Assembly (NCBI GenBank): GCA_036660175.1
Contig: JAVXBD010000015.1
Coordinates: 1-28,895 of the forward strand
DNA length: 28,895 nt
Origin: Christensenella sp036660175
GTDB lineage: Bacteria; Bacillota; Clostridia; Christensenellales; Christensenellaceae
Reading direction: 5' to 3'
Part shown: positions 1 to 7,607 of the stretch, piece after piece
Position numbering within the stretch: the stretch's first letter is position 1
How the letters are laid out: each line of letters begins with the position of its first letter
Program-made: the position numbers and the translations under genes
Notes under the pieces: generated by a model
The model's database searches: none
What the model saw: the letters and a program-made list of their open reading frames with translations, nothing else
Told to the model about the DNA's origin: nothing

Positions 1-219
1 TACCCAAAGAACTGTGGGGCGGCGGAATCGCCCCACACCCCTACCGTTCCTGCGGAATGCTTGCATGGAGTGCTTTGTGAGGTTCGAGGGTAGACAGGAC
101 AGAGAGAAATGAGTGAGATTCGGGTGTGCATGGATTCCTTTGGGGGTTCGAGGACAGACAGGATAGAGATGAAATTGAGTGAGGATAAACAAGCAAAGGG
201 TGAGGAGTGACGAAGGATT
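1..219. repeat. Intergenic repeat element, copy 1 (cut by window edge)
   Basis: Gene-free lead-in to the WYL operon. It holds a strong hairpin at 13-37 with perfect 9-bp arms (TGTGGGGCG / CGCCCCACA) and a 7-base loop. Two imperfect tandem units of about 60 bases follow, each beginning TGCATGGA and containing GTTCGAGG and a GACAGGA(C/T)AGAGA string (from about 63 and 127). The stretch 126-148 recurs exactly at 18718-18740. The tail, AACAAGCAAA...GGG...GTGACGA..AGGAT (188-218), resembles 18805-18839. The WYL gene's Shine-Dalgarno sequence lies in this tail. No clear promoter was seen here, so the operon promoter may lie left of the window. It is non-coding as far as can be seen. Confidence 0.6.
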
Positions 220-1227
220 ATGGAAAAATCGTCTAGTGTGGAACGGCAGTTGTTTATATTATCGCTGTTGTCCCAAAATAAAAAAGGGTACACAGTAAAC
301 GAGATTGTTGACAGCCTGCAAAACATGGCGGATATTGAGGTTACACGCAGAATTGTTTTGCGTGATATGGATTATATTTCGCAAAACTTTTTCGTATATG
401 AAGAGGAACATGGCGCAACGGTATATTATAAAGCGGATAAATATGTGCTGTCTGACATTGATTTTACGATTTCAGAGATTATTGCACTGTATTTTGTAAA
501 AGAAGTGCTGACCTCTTATAAATCACTGAGTATTGCTTCTGATGCGCTCAAAATTGTTGACCGTATCTTTGGAAAACTGCCCAATCTTTCTCAGACGACT
601 CTTGCAAATATTGAAAAAATGATTAAAGTAGTGCCTGTGGCGGCGATGACCGAGAATATTGACGAAAAAACGTTACAGACACTGACAACGGCAGTGAGCG
701 AAAAACGTTGTATTGATGTTTCTTACAGTTCTTTTTCAAAAGGAGAAACGGTGCAACGTCGATTTGATCCCTATGTACTGGAGATTCGTGAGGGGTGCTG
801 GCACAGCATAGGATTCTGTCATTTACGCAAGGCGGTTCGTGATTTGCGTGTGTCACGCATGAATAAAATTTGTGTGACAGATGAAAAATTTGAAATTCCA
901 CAGCGTTTCTATGAAGAATATCAAAAAACCAGATTTGATAAGCTTGCTGGCGATAAGATATGTGATATTACAATCAAATTTGAAAATGATGCGGCACGCC
1001 TTTTAAATGAGTATTATACGCACAAAGCAGACGACATTACCAATTTGGAAAACGGTGATCTGATTTTTCATAAACGTGCGTCAATTACACCAGATTTAGT
1101 TTCGTGGGTGCTGTCTTTTGGGGCGGAGGTACAGGTTTTAGAGCCGCCAGAGTTAAAAGAATGCCTCGCACAGCAGGCAAAAAAAATGATGCAGCTATAT
1201 GCAGACGAAACGGAGTATAAAAAATGA
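220..1227 (+). CDS. WYL-domain transcriptional regulator
   Basis: Probable DNA-binding regulator of the operon it heads. Residues 1-65 look like a winged helix-turn-helix (TVNEIVDSL ... VTRRIVLRDMDYI). Residues about 155-217 form the WYL domain, with the run RRFDPYVLEIREGCWHSIGF followed by RDLRVSRMNKI, which is the characteristic core of the family. The C-terminal 80 residues match the extension usually found after WYL. The length of 335 residues is normal. WYL domains sense small ligands, often nucleotides or nucleic acid; the ligand here is unknown. The start ATG at 220 follows GAGGAG (202-207) at a slightly long spacing. The stop codon overlaps the next start by 4 bases (ATGA), so the gene is translationally coupled to the NAD gene. 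It is a natural candidate to control NAD supply, but that is inferred from position only. Confidence 0.88.
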   Translation: MEKSSSVERQLFILSLLSQNKKGYTVNEIVDSLQNMADIEVTRRIVLRDMDYISQNFFVYEEEHGATVYYKADKYVLSDIDFTISEIIALYFVKEVLTSYKSLSIASDALKIVDRIFGKLPNLSQTTLANIEKMIKVVPVAAMTENIDEKTLQTLTTAVSEKRCIDVSYSSFSKGETVQRRFDPYVLEIREGCWHSIGFCHLRKAVRDLRVSRMNKICVTDEKFEIPQRFYEEYQKTRFDKLAGDKICDITIKFENDAARLLNEYYTHKADDITNLENGDLIFHKRASITPDLVSWVLSFGAEVQVLEPPELKECLAQQAKKMMQLYADETEYKK

Positions 1228-2597
1228 AGCAAAGAATGATTCTAAACGATATTTCTCCTGATTTTAAGCGAGATTTTCAGACGCAGACAGTCTATATCGA
1301 GCAAAAAAAGGAAGCTTGTGAAAGCTATATCAAAAAGATGCTTACAAGCAGCGGTGCAAAGGGAATCGTACTTGGAATTTCGGGCGGTATTGACAGCTTT
1401 CTTGTGGGGGCATTGTGTGCAAATGCTTGCAGAGATAAAGCAAAACGTCTGCTGCTGGTGATTCTGCCAAACAAGCAGCAAAGCGATTATGACGATGCAG
1501 TGGCATGCTGTATGCGTCTAAAAGAAATTTATGCTGAATGTGAAATACAGACCATTTCTATAGAAAACGGTTATGAGGGGATACGCAAGGATTTATCCGC
1601 TTCAGCCGCTTTTTTGGGTGATGCGTATGCCTTAGGCAACCTTGCACCACGTTTGCGCATGACGGTGCAGTATGCACTTGCCAGAAAGATGCTGGTGGCA
1701 GGAACGGACCATGCGTGCGAAAGCATAACAGGATTTTATACAAAATACGGGGACGGCGGTGTGGATTTTAATCCGATTGAGGAGCTTGTCAAAGATGATA
1801 TATATGAGATGTCTGCACTTTTTTACGCACCGCAAAACGTGATGCACAAGAAACCTGCCGCAGGTCTGGGGATTACCGATACAGACGAGCAGGAGCTGGG
1901 TATGAAATATACCGATATTTGTGCTTATTTAAAAGGGCATACCATTGCCGACCAACAAAAATTGGAGCAGAAATATGAGCAGAGCAAACACAAACGTGCA
2001 GTGCCTGCTTCGCCAAAAGACGACTATTATGTGCCGCCGCAAAGAACGGTGGTGGTGGTGGATCTTATCCATGCCTTTGTAGATGGAACGCTTGCGTGTG
2101 AAAACGCAGCAAAAGCGGTGAAACACACGATTTCATATATCAATTCGCAGCCCATGCAGCCTGTGCTTTATGTGGCGGACGCACACCCAAAGGAGCATTG
2201 CTCTTTTGAACAAAACGGCGGAATATGGAAAGAACATGCCATATGCGGCACGCACGATGCACAGATGATGGAGTCCTTATATACGGATATTATCAAGACA
2301 ACAAACACGCCGATTGCGCATTATAATGTGTTTCAAAAAGGCATGCAGGCCGATAAAGAGCAATATTCAGGATTTGAGGCAAAAAATGAATTTTATGGAT
2401 TGCTAAAGGATAATCTGACCAAAGAAGTGGTGGTATGCGGTGCGGCGGCAGAATACTGCATTTTAAATACGGTGCGCCAGCTTAAAAAAGCGGGGCATAT
2501 AGTGCTTGTACCGCCAGAATGCCTTGCGTATGTCACATCACAAGGCTATGAACAGGCACTTATCGAAATGAAAAAAGCAGGGGTACTATTTATATAA
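1224..2597 (+). CDS. nadE: NAD synthetase-nicotinamidase fusion protein
   Basis: A single open frame of 457 residues joins two NAD-pathway enzymes. Residues 1-260 are an ammonia-type NAD+ synthetase, which amidates nicotinate adenine dinucleotide to NAD+ using ATP. It has the PP-loop SGGIDS at 53-58, then TKYGDGGVDFNPIEEL and KKPAAGLGITDTDEQELG. There is no nitrilase domain. From residue about 270 the protein is a nicotinamidase of the isochorismatase superfamily (PncA), which converts nicotinamide to nicotinate. The likely catalytic triad is D280, K372 and C412 (AAAEYC), and the likely metal ligands are D319, H321 and H338 (WKEHAICGT). All key residues of both halves are present, so both may be active. 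GGAG at 1212-1215 supports the ATG at 1224. The gene sits in an operon with the WYL regulator (4-base overlap) and the RelA-like gene (25-base gap). Confidence 0.9.
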   Translation: MKQRMILNDISPDFKRDFQTQTVYIEQKKEACESYIKKMLTSSGAKGIVLGISGGIDSFLVGALCANACRDKAKRLLLVILPNKQQSDYDDAVACCMRLKEIYAECEIQTISIENGYEGIRKDLSASAAFLGDAYALGNLAPRLRMTVQYALARKMLVAGTDHACESITGFYTKYGDGGVDFNPIEELVKDDIYEMSALFYAPQNVMHKKPAAGLGITDTDEQELGMKYTDICAYLKGHTIADQQKLEQKYEQSKHKRAVPASPKDDYYVPPQRTVVVVDLIHAFVDGTLACENAAKAVKHTISYINSQPMQPVLYVADAHPKEHCSFEQNGGIWKEHAICGTHDAQMMESLYTDIIKTTNTPIAHYNVFQKGMQADKEQYSGFEAKNEFYGLLKDNLTKEVVVCGAAAEYCILNTVRQLKKAGHIVLVPPECLAYVTSQGYEQALIEMKKAGVLFI

Positions 2598-2622
2598 ATA
2601 GAAATAAAGCAATAGAGGGATT

Positions 2623-3987
2623 ATGATGGATATTTTTAAATATGTTGATGAAGTAGTGGAATTTTATGAAACGATTCAAGCAAAATATAAGCATATTGCG
2701 CATGACTTAAAGCACATGATGGAAGAAATTGTCGTAAAAAATTCGGAGTACACCTTAAATATTTCCTATCGTGTCAAAGAGCCGCAAAGTGTGCGTGAAA
2801 AGCTGATACGCAACAGCTATTATCGTTTGCATACCAGCAAAGAAGAAATTGTTGCCAATATACAAGACATCATTGGACTGCGCATTGAATGCAAGTTTAC
2901 AGATGACGAAAAATACGTCTATTCGCTGATGGTGAAGCTGTTTGATAAGACAGACGACCAAATCTTTTTTTACAACAAGAACTATCCAAAGATGCGGTTT
3001 AAGCTAAACGAAAAGCAGCCGTCTAAGCAAAAAAACGGGTTTGATATTTATAAGGTTGATGCGAGATATGAGGACAAAGAGGGAGATAACGACGTTCGTA
3101 TCAACTTTGAAGTTCAGATAAAATCCATGGTTAATATGTTCTGGGGCGAAATTGAGCATAAGATTATTTACAAGAACCCCTCGTATTTTATGGTGGAGCA
3201 GCAGGTTGCGGAAAGCATGATGTCCATTAAAGAGAACTTAAATCTTGTCGACCATCAGCTGCACGAGCTATACAAGCGCTATAAGCGTGATGATAACTCA
3301 AAACTGCAATATCGCAAAGAAAATATCGAAAACATCTTGTCAAAGCTAATTCATGATACCATTGCACGAAAGATGAAAAACGATTTGGGGTTTGTGGTGC
3401 AGTTTAAAGAGAGCTGCGACAGCATTGTCGATTATATTTTCATTGTCAATAATGCTGCACAGATGGAGGATTATGGGCGTGTGATGATGGACACGTTTTA
3501 TATTGCGAGCAACATTGCAAAAGAGGAGCTTAATTTTCGTGACATCTTAACACTGGAACACGAGATGAATACAGGTGACGCTTTTGTGGATACGGTAGGG
3601 GTAACCATACAAAAACTGATGAATGTGGACTTTAACTGGCATCTTTACTGCATGATACTTTTTGAGCTGGAGCGTGGAAACAACGTTGGCGATTTAGAAA
3701 CATACCTGCGGTATTATAAAGGGCGGCTGACTGCAAATGCAGAGCTTGGACGTTTAGAAGAAGTATATCCAGAAGAAATAGGCAAAAAAATTAAGCAGGA
3801 CTTGATTGCCGAAATGGCATACGTTTTTAGACGGCACGCAGATATTACACTGCTGCATACAGAGGGCATACAGGCACTTACAAAGGCACTTAAAAAGACG
3901 GTGGACAACATCATCAAAGACAAGCCAGACTGGAACAAGGAAAAGTCTATTTATTTTTTATATCTAAACAACAGCGTAAACCTATAA
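2623..3987 (+). CDS. RelA/SpoT-fold (ppGpp synthetase-like) protein
   Basis: The N-terminal 200 residues look like a (p)ppGpp synthetase domain. Visible signs are YRVKEPQSVREKLIRNS (R.K..S...K pattern), QDIIGLRI with the likely Mg-binding D82, and FEVQIKSM...WGEIEHKIIYK with the likely catalytic E163 and Q165. There is no HD hydrolase domain before it, and no TGS or ACT domain after it. Instead, about 220 residues of unrecognised, mainly helical sequence follow. The G-loop is unusual: NGFDIYKV stands where most members have NGY..(I/L)H, so the guanine-stacking Tyr is Phe and the His is missing. It may be a small alarmone synthetase, a variant using another acceptor, or a non-synthesising relative. 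It is the third gene of the WYL/NAD unit, with AGAGGGA just upstream. The start could be either ATG of the doublet at 2623/2626. Confidence 0.78.
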   Translation: MMDIFKYVDEVVEFYETIQAKYKHIAHDLKHMMEEIVVKNSEYTLNISYRVKEPQSVREKLIRNSYYRLHTSKEEIVANIQDIIGLRIECKFTDDEKYVYSLMVKLFDKTDDQIFFYNKNYPKMRFKLNEKQPSKQKNGFDIYKVDARYEDKEGDNDVRINFEVQIKSMVNMFWGEIEHKIIYKNPSYFMVEQQVAESMMSIKENLNLVDHQLHELYKRYKRDDNSKLQYRKENIENILSKLIHDTIARKMKNDLGFVVQFKESCDSIVDYIFIVNNAAQMEDYGRVMMDTFYIASNIAKEELNFRDILTLEHEMNTGDAFVDTVGVTIQKLMNVDFNWHLYCMILFELERGNNVGDLETYLRYYKGRLTANAELGRLEEVYPEEIGKKIKQDLIAEMAYVFRRHADITLLHTEGIQALTKALKKTVDNIIKDKPDWNKEKSIYFLYLNNSVNL

Positions 3988-4098
3988 GACGAAATGAGCT
4001 GTGTGGTGCATCAAACAGGCAACATAAACTTTTTGCTGATTTGCAGGGAGAGGGGCTTTGCTGTTATGCAGAATATCGGCGGTGCATAGCCTTAAAAA
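3988..4098. other. Intergenic spacer, no terminator seen
   Basis: The stretch between the RelA-like gene and the thrS promoter has no clear stem followed by a T-run. Transcription from the first operon may therefore run into thrS. A 31-codon frame at 3994-4089 lacks a ribosome binding site and is not called. Confidence 0.4.
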
Positions 4099-4127
4099 TT
4101 GACAACAACACGTGTTTGTCGTACAAT
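4099..4127 (+). promoter_or_regulatory. thrS promoter with embedded palindrome
   Basis: TTGACA (4099-4104) and TACAAT (4122-4127) are separated by 17 bases, close to the vegetative sigma consensus. The spacer holds the perfect palindrome AACACGTGTT (4107-4116), flanked by GACAA and TTGTC with one base of offset, so a repressor could bind between the two boxes. The predicted start near 4134 gives a leader of only about 45 bases, too short for a T-box. Confidence 0.75.
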
Positions 4128-4177
4128 AAAACAAATATAGTTTTTCAAATGAGAAAAGGAATAAGAGGCTAAAACTT

Positions 4178-6109
4178 ATGAAAATTACACTTTTTGACGG
4201 AACGGTAAAGGAATTTGAACAGGGCAGTACGGCAAAAGAAATTGCCAAAAGCCTAAACCAAAAACTTGGAAAAACCGCATTGGCGGCAAAGATAGATGGG
4301 AAAGTGGTGGAAGTTGATACACCAATCACCCAAGACTGTACACTGGAAATCTTGACGTTTGAGGACGAGCAAGGCAAAAAAGCATTATGGCATACGGGTT
4401 CGCACGTGCTTGCACAAGCTGTAAAAAGATTGTTTCCTGATGCGAAATTTGCAATTGGACCTGCGACAGATAGCGGTTTTTATTATGATTTCGACAAAGA
4501 AACTCCGTTCTCCAATGAAGATTTGAGTAAAATCGAAAAAGAAATGAAGAAAATCGTGGCGGAAAATATTCCGATTGAAAAGTTTACGCTGGGAAGAAGC
4601 GAGGCGCTAGAGTTTGTAAAAAATGAGCCTTATAAGACTGAGCTGATTTTGGATTTGCCAAAGGACGCTGTGCTAAGCTTTTATAAGCAGGGTGATTTTA
4701 CGGATTTATGTGCTGGCCCACACGTACAAAGCACTGGTAAAGTAAAAGTGCCAAAGCTGCTAAGAACGGCGGGTGCTTATTGGCGTAGAAACGAAAAAAA
4801 CAAGATGCTGCACCGAATTTATGGCACAGCATTTTTAAGCCAAAAAGAGTTGGACGAGTATCTTGAGCAGATGAAACAGGCAGAAGAGCGTGACCACAAC
4901 AAGCTGGGGCGAGAGCTTGGATATTTTACGACGCATGCAGCAGTGGGACAGGGTTTGCCGCTGATTATGCCAAAAGGTGCTAAGACCATTCAGGTTTTGC
5001 AGCGGTTTATTGAGGACGAAGAAGAAAAAAGGGGATATGTTCTTACAAAAACACCGTATATGGCAAAGAGCGAGCTGTATAAGATTTCGGGACACTGGGA
5101 TCATTATCAAGATGGCATGTTTGTGCTGGGTGATGAAGAAAAGGGCGAGGAAGTGCTGGCACTGCGGCCGATGACCTGCCCATTCCAATACATGATTTAT
5201 AATGCACAGCAGCATTCCTATAAAGATTTGCCAATTCGGTATGGCGAAACTTCCACACTTTTTAGAAACGAGGCATCAGGAGAGATGCACGGGCTTATCC
5301 GTGTGCGCCAGTTTACACTTTCGGAGGGACATATCGTCTGCACGCCGCAGCAGTTAGAAAGCGAAGTTATGGGCGTGGTAGATTTGATAAAATATGTGAT
5401 GGGCTGTATTGGCATTGAAAATGACATCACATACCGATTCTCAAAATGGGATCCAAATGATGCTGAAAAATATATCGGAAATCCGCAGCTATGGAACGAA
5501 GTAGAAACGGTGATGAGGGGGATTTTAGATCATATTGGTCTATCCTATAAAGAGGCTGTGGGCGAGGCGGCTTTTTATGGTCCAAAGCTGGATATTCAGT
5601 TTAAAAACGTATTTGGCAAAGAAGATACCATTATTACCGTACAGATTGATTTTGCACTTGCAGAGCGTTTTTCTATGACCTATGTGGATAGTGACGGTGT
5701 AAAAAAGATGCCGTACATCATTCATCGTTCGTCGATTGGCTGCTATGAGCGCACACTTGCAATGCTGATAGAAAAATATGCAGGGGCGCTGCCTTTGTGG
5801 ATGATGAGCGAGCAGGTTCGGCTCATGAACATTACAGACGAGGCGGCGGCATACTGCCAAGAATTTGCACAAAAGCTGCGGGCATACGGTGTGCGGGTAA
5901 CGGTGGACGATCGTCAAGAGAAAATCGGATATAAAATCCGTGAGGCTCGTAATGAGCGTATTCCTTATATGCTGGTGGCGGGCGAAAAAGAACTGGCAGA
6001 GCAAACTTTCGCAGTCAGAAAACGTGGACAGGGCGATATTGGCGGCATGGGTCAGCAGGAGCTTTTGGAATTAATTGTAAAACAGATTGCTGAAAAGGTG
6101 ATTTTTTAG
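4178..6109 (+). CDS. thrS: Threonyl-tRNA synthetase
   Basis: Charges tRNA-Thr with threonine in the cytoplasm. The 643-residue length is standard for the full bacterial form. The domains in order are an N-terminal TGS domain (1-60), the editing domain with HTGSHVLAQAVKRLFPD (70-230), the class II catalytic core and a C-terminal anticodon-binding domain (about 540-640, with DDRQEKIGYKIREA). The three zinc ligands can be placed: C334 (PMTCPFQ), H385 (LSEGHIV) and H516 (IIHRSSIG). C334 and H385 fall at the same numbers as in the E. coli enzyme. AAGAGG at 4163-4168 supports the ATG at 4178. It has its own promoter and terminator, so it is probably monocistronic. There is no T-box in front of it, which is unusual for a Firmicute thrS. 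Confidence 0.98.
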   Translation: MKITLFDGTVKEFEQGSTAKEIAKSLNQKLGKTALAAKIDGKVVEVDTPITQDCTLEILTFEDEQGKKALWHTGSHVLAQAVKRLFPDAKFAIGPATDSGFYYDFDKETPFSNEDLSKIEKEMKKIVAENIPIEKFTLGRSEALEFVKNEPYKTELILDLPKDAVLSFYKQGDFTDLCAGPHVQSTGKVKVPKLLRTAGAYWRRNEKNKMLHRIYGTAFLSQKELDEYLEQMKQAEERDHNKLGRELGYFTTHAAVGQGLPLIMPKGAKTIQVLQRFIEDEEEKRGYVLTKTPYMAKSELYKISGHWDHYQDGMFVLGDEEKGEEVLALRPMTCPFQYMIYNAQQHSYKDLPIRYGETSTLFRNEASGEMHGLIRVRQFTLSEGHIVCTPQQLESEVMGVVDLIKYVMGCIGIENDITYRFSKWDPNDAEKYIGNPQLWNEVETVMRGILDHIGLSYKEAVGEAAFYGPKLDIQFKNVFGKEDTIITVQIDFALAERFSMTYVDSDGVKKMPYIIHRSSIGCYERTLAMLIEKYAGALPLWMMSEQVRLMNITDEAAAYCQEFAQKLRAYGVRVTVDDRQEKIGYKIREARNERIPYMLVAGEKELAEQTFAVRKRGQGDIGGMGQQELLELIVKQIAEKVIF

Positions 6110-6180
6110 AATTTTTAATTGTATAAGAGTATCCTATGTGAAAGCGATGAGAACGGCATCAATAAAGAAAATGAAAAAGC

Positions 6181-6218
6181 AGCGAAAGAATATATGTTTT
6201 GTTGCTTTTCGCTTTTTT
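6181..6218 (+). terminator. Terminator after thrS
   Basis: A 7-bp stem, AGCGAAA (6181-6187) with TTTCGCT (6207-6213), is followed by a T-run to 6218. The loop is long, and an alternative pairing of GAAAAGCA with TGCTTTTC is also possible. Confidence 0.6.
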
Positions 6219-6278
6219 AGGGTATCTCTATATAGAACTGCTTGTTTGGTAAATGGAAGTTGTTTTTTGTTGATTTAA

Positions 6279-6307
6279 TTGCGTTTTTTTAAAAAAAAGT
6301 GTACTAT
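6279..6307 (+). promoter_or_regulatory. Candidate promoter of the pilus operon
   Basis: TTGCGT (6279-6284), a 17-base spacer and TACTAT (6302-6307) lie upstream of pilC. The match is moderate. A direct repeat GAATCATCAT (6331-6340 and 6349-6358) lies in the leader and could be a regulator site. Nothing else of note was seen in 6219-6392. Confidence 0.35.
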
Positions 6308-6392
6308 TAAAAGAAAAAGAGTGTATATCTGAATCATCATCAATATAGGAATCATCATGCTTTCAGAAATTTGGAAGTATCGGAGGACAAAC

Positions 6393-7595
6393 GTGAAAGT
6401 TTATTTCTACAAAGCGGTCGATAAAGACGGAAAAAAAGTAAAAGGAAAAATAAGTGCAGAGAGTTATGCCGATTTTAAACAGGCATTAAACAATATGGGG
6501 CTTTTTTGTATAGAATATTCGGTTCAAACGGATATTGCCAAGGAAAGCAAAGCCGCTTTTCGTATTCCTTTAAAGGAATTATCAATTGTATGCAGGCAAT
6601 TTGCAGCAATGCTAAATGCAGGGTTAGGCGTTGTTAAGAGCTTAGACGTTTTATGCGACCAAACAGAAAATGTCAAGGTGCGTGGCGTGCTTTATGCGGT
6701 GATGGAAGATGTACAAAAAGGTTTTGCCCTGCATATTGCCATGAATAACCAAACGGGTGCTTTTCCTTTTTATTTGATAAGCTCGGTAGAATCGGGAGAA
6801 GAAAGCGGCACACTTGATGATGTGATGCAGCGTATGTCCGATTATTTTGAAAAGCAATATAAGACACGTAAAAAAATATCAGGCGCATTGACCTATCCAA
6901 TCATTTTGGCGGTTTTGTGCGTCAGCGTGGTTATTTTACTGCTGGTGTTTGTTGTACCAAAGTTCTTGACGATGTTTGAGCGAAACGGCGGAGATTTGCC
7001 GCTGCCAACACAGGCATTATTGGCAATCAGTAATTTCTTTGTTACACAATGGTATGTGGTACTGATTGTTGTTGCAGCCATTGCAATTGGGATTACCATT
7101 ATTAAAAGAGTGCCAGTGACAAGGCTTGCGTGGGATACGATGATACTTAGGATTCCGATTATTGGGAAATCCAAGCGGATTCTTTTAACTGCCCGCTTTG
7201 CACATACGCTTGCCACCCTTACAGCCAGCGGAATTTCTCTTTTGACAGCACTAGAAGTAGCGGCAAGAGTCATCAACAACGCCTACATTACCAAATGTGT
7301 GGGCCTGATTTCTGAGGATTTAAAAAAAGGTGTAACGCTTAGTGAATCCATTAAAAAGTTTGATGTTTTCCCACCGATGTTTGTGTCCATGATTGCAATC
7401 GGTGAAGAATCGGGAGAGATGGACGCACTGCTTCAAAAAACGGCAACGTATTACGATAGCGAGGCTGACCGTGCAGTTACAAAACTGGTAACGATGATAG
7501 AACCACTGATGATTATCTTTATGGCACTTGTCATTGGGTTTATCGTGATTTCTGTCATATTGCCGATTTATAGCATGTACCAAAATATTCTTTAG
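6393..7595 (+). CDS. pilC: Type IV pilus inner-membrane platform protein PilC
   Basis: Polytopic GspF/PilC-family protein that anchors the pilus motor in the cytoplasmic membrane. The N-terminus FYKAVDKDGKKVKGKI is the usual opening of the family. Two T2SSF repeats follow, each with the signature FAAMLNAGLGVVKSLDVL or FAHTLATLTASGISLLTALE and a later GEESG motif. There are hydrophobic spans near residues 165-190 and 218-236 and a C-terminal one at about 370-393. The start chosen is GTG 6393, because GGAGG lies at 6382-6386 with 6 bases of spacing and the family alignment begins here. The in-frame ATG at 6357 would add 12 residues without a good ribosome site. The protein is 400 residues, normal for PilC. 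It is the first gene of the pilus operon; pilM follows after 12 bases. Confidence 0.95.
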   Translation: MKVYFYKAVDKDGKKVKGKISAESYADFKQALNNMGLFCIEYSVQTDIAKESKAAFRIPLKELSIVCRQFAAMLNAGLGVVKSLDVLCDQTENVKVRGVLYAVMEDVQKGFALHIAMNNQTGAFPFYLISSVESGEESGTLDDVMQRMSDYFEKQYKTRKKISGALTYPIILAVLCVSVVILLLVFVVPKFLTMFERNGGDLPLPTQALLAISNFFVTQWYVVLIVVAAIAIGITIIKRVPVTRLAWDTMILRIPIIGKSKRILLTARFAHTLATLTASGISLLTALEVAARVINNAYITKCVGLISEDLKKGVTLSESIKKFDVFPPMFVSMIAIGEESGEMDALLQKTATYYDSEADRAVTKLVTMIEPLMIIFMALVIGFIVISVILPIYSMYQNIL

Positions 7596-7607
7596 AGGTG
7601 AACGGAT

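Noticed and set aside
3994..4089. 31-codon frame MSCVVHQTGN...
   Set aside because: No ribosome binding site, it ends just before the thrS promoter, and no recognisable similarity.
3988..4177. T-box riboswitch ahead of thrS
   Set aside because: No specifier hairpin or AGGGUGGNACCGCG-type antiterminator is present, and the strong promoter leaves too short a leader.
5540..6004. 154-codon reverse frame inside thrS
   Set aside because: Cys/His-rich shadow of thrS, with no motif or start signal.
6331..6358. GAATCATCAT direct repeat as a CRISPR or operator array
   Set aside because: Only two short copies, 18 bases apart. Too short for CRISPR; noted only as part of the pil leader.
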